Shown piece by piece: positions 63,656 to 64,000 of a DNA stretch of 64,000 nt. This stretch comes from Bradyrhizobium commune. Lineage in GTDB: Bacteria; Pseudomonadota; Alphaproteobacteria; Rhizobiales; Xanthobacteraceae. Where the stretch lies: the NCBI RefSeq assembly GCF_015624505.1, contig NZ_CP061379.1, positions 7,067,001 through 7,131,000 of the forward strand. The letters run 5' to 3'. Position 1 is the stretch's first letter. Every line of letters begins with the position of its first letter. A program made the position numbers and the translations under genes. The notes beneath the pieces were generated by a model that made no database searches, had not been told where the DNA came from, and was given only the letters and a program-made list of their open reading frames with translations.

Positions 63656-63681
63656 ATGAAAAAGCCCGCCAGAGGCGGGCT
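63656..63681 (-). terminator. Intrinsic terminator of the initiator tRNA gene
   Basis: Read on the minus strand: arms AGCCCGCC and GGCGGGCT with loop TCT, followed by TTTTTC. It lies 27 bases after the tRNA 3' end. Confidence 0.85.
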
Positions 63682-63707
63682 AATTCACTGACATCACTAT
63701 CAAAGCT

Positions 63708-63784
<77 letters not shown>

Positions 63785-64000
63785 TTAAACCGTTGCGCGC
63801 CTTCGTGAAAACGCCGGGGACGGTTGATGGAGGCCGACGCTGTTCGCGTGGCTTGCTTCTCCCGTCCCAAAGGCTTCCTTGGAAGGCAACCCCGGGCAAA
63901 GCCCATCGGGTGCGGGCGGTATGTACCAACCCGGACTGCCTTTGGAAAGGGCTGGGGGTACGTTTTTTTCGACTTTGTGACAGCGGATTCCGGCCGATTT
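63785..64000. other. Gene-free region with long-range pairing potential upstream of the tRNA
   Basis: No credible CDS. GGGACGG (63817-63823) can pair with CCGTCCC (63862-63868), and CCAAAGGC (63867-63874) with GCCTTTGG (63938-63945); smaller hairpins lie between, and seven Ts follow at 63963-63969. It could be a structured RNA on the plus strand or just the tRNA promoter region; I cannot decide. Confidence 0.3.

Overview
The window is chromosomal DNA of an alphaproteobacterium, most probably Bradyrhizobium or a close relative in the Nitrobacteraceae. I base this on the high GC, the mix of gene families (OpgC, PsiF-type and DUF2059 secreted proteins, many solute-binding proteins, phenylpropanoid genes laid out much as in Rhodopseudomonas palustris) and intergenic palindromes of a kind I associate with that genus. 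The genus call comes from memory; no search was run. I count 67 protein genes, one initiator tRNA, one complete IS481-type element, four kinds of intergenic repeat and several operator-like palindromes.

Layout. 1-5967 (minus): an Opp/Dpp-type peptide ABC transporter cut by the left edge, with an M20 amidohydrolase. 6270-8785: an HtrA-like protein that has lost its catalytic triad, an esterase and a small membrane protein. 8868-16679: a DsbA-like protein, LrgAB, a TetR regulator with two divergent thioesterases and a double operator, small secreted proteins, an AbrB-type membrane protein, a PNPOx-like protein with a divergent LysR, and a third thioesterase. 16793-18152: an IS481-family element inside an older repeat.

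18177-28901 is a phenylpropanoid/4-hydroxybenzoate catabolic region. A TRAP transporter and an ABC binding protein would bring in p-coumarate-type acids. A CoA ligase, an enoyl-CoA hydratase-family enzyme, a short-chain dehydrogenase and a hydroxybenzoyl-CoA-type thioesterase would shorten the side chain, and PobA would hydroxylate 4-hydroxybenzoate to protocatechuate. Similar ATAAC/GTTAT palindromes precede pobA, the TRAP genes and the ligase operon, which suggests one shared regulator; no candidate lies in the window. A HicAB toxin-antitoxin pair with its own promoter sits in the middle.

29164-46163 is a mosaic of short units: two GST genes each close to a WYL/YafY regulator with a matching TGTCAG-type operator, a membrane-anchored TAXI protein with no permease nearby, a cyclic-nucleotide-gated K+ channel, a desaturase, alpha/beta and MBL-fold hydrolases, an MFS transporter, and an acyl-CoA ligase divergent from a solute-binding protein. 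46164-53752 is an unusual sugar-type ABC operon in which one permease is fused to an SMP-30/strictosidine-synthase-like beta-propeller and is followed by a second, degenerate propeller gene and the ATPase. 53761-57040 holds a DUF2059 protein, OpgC and a nuclease-like protein. 57067-63496 holds a PhzF-like protein divergent from an NtaA/DszA-type flavin monooxygenase and a polyamine-type ABC transporter. The initiator tRNA lies at 63708-63784.

The observations I rate most worth following are the permease-propeller fusion and its degenerate partner, the HtrA pseudoprotease, the shared operator set of the aromatic region, and a two-part intergenic repeat present at 8353 and 55752.
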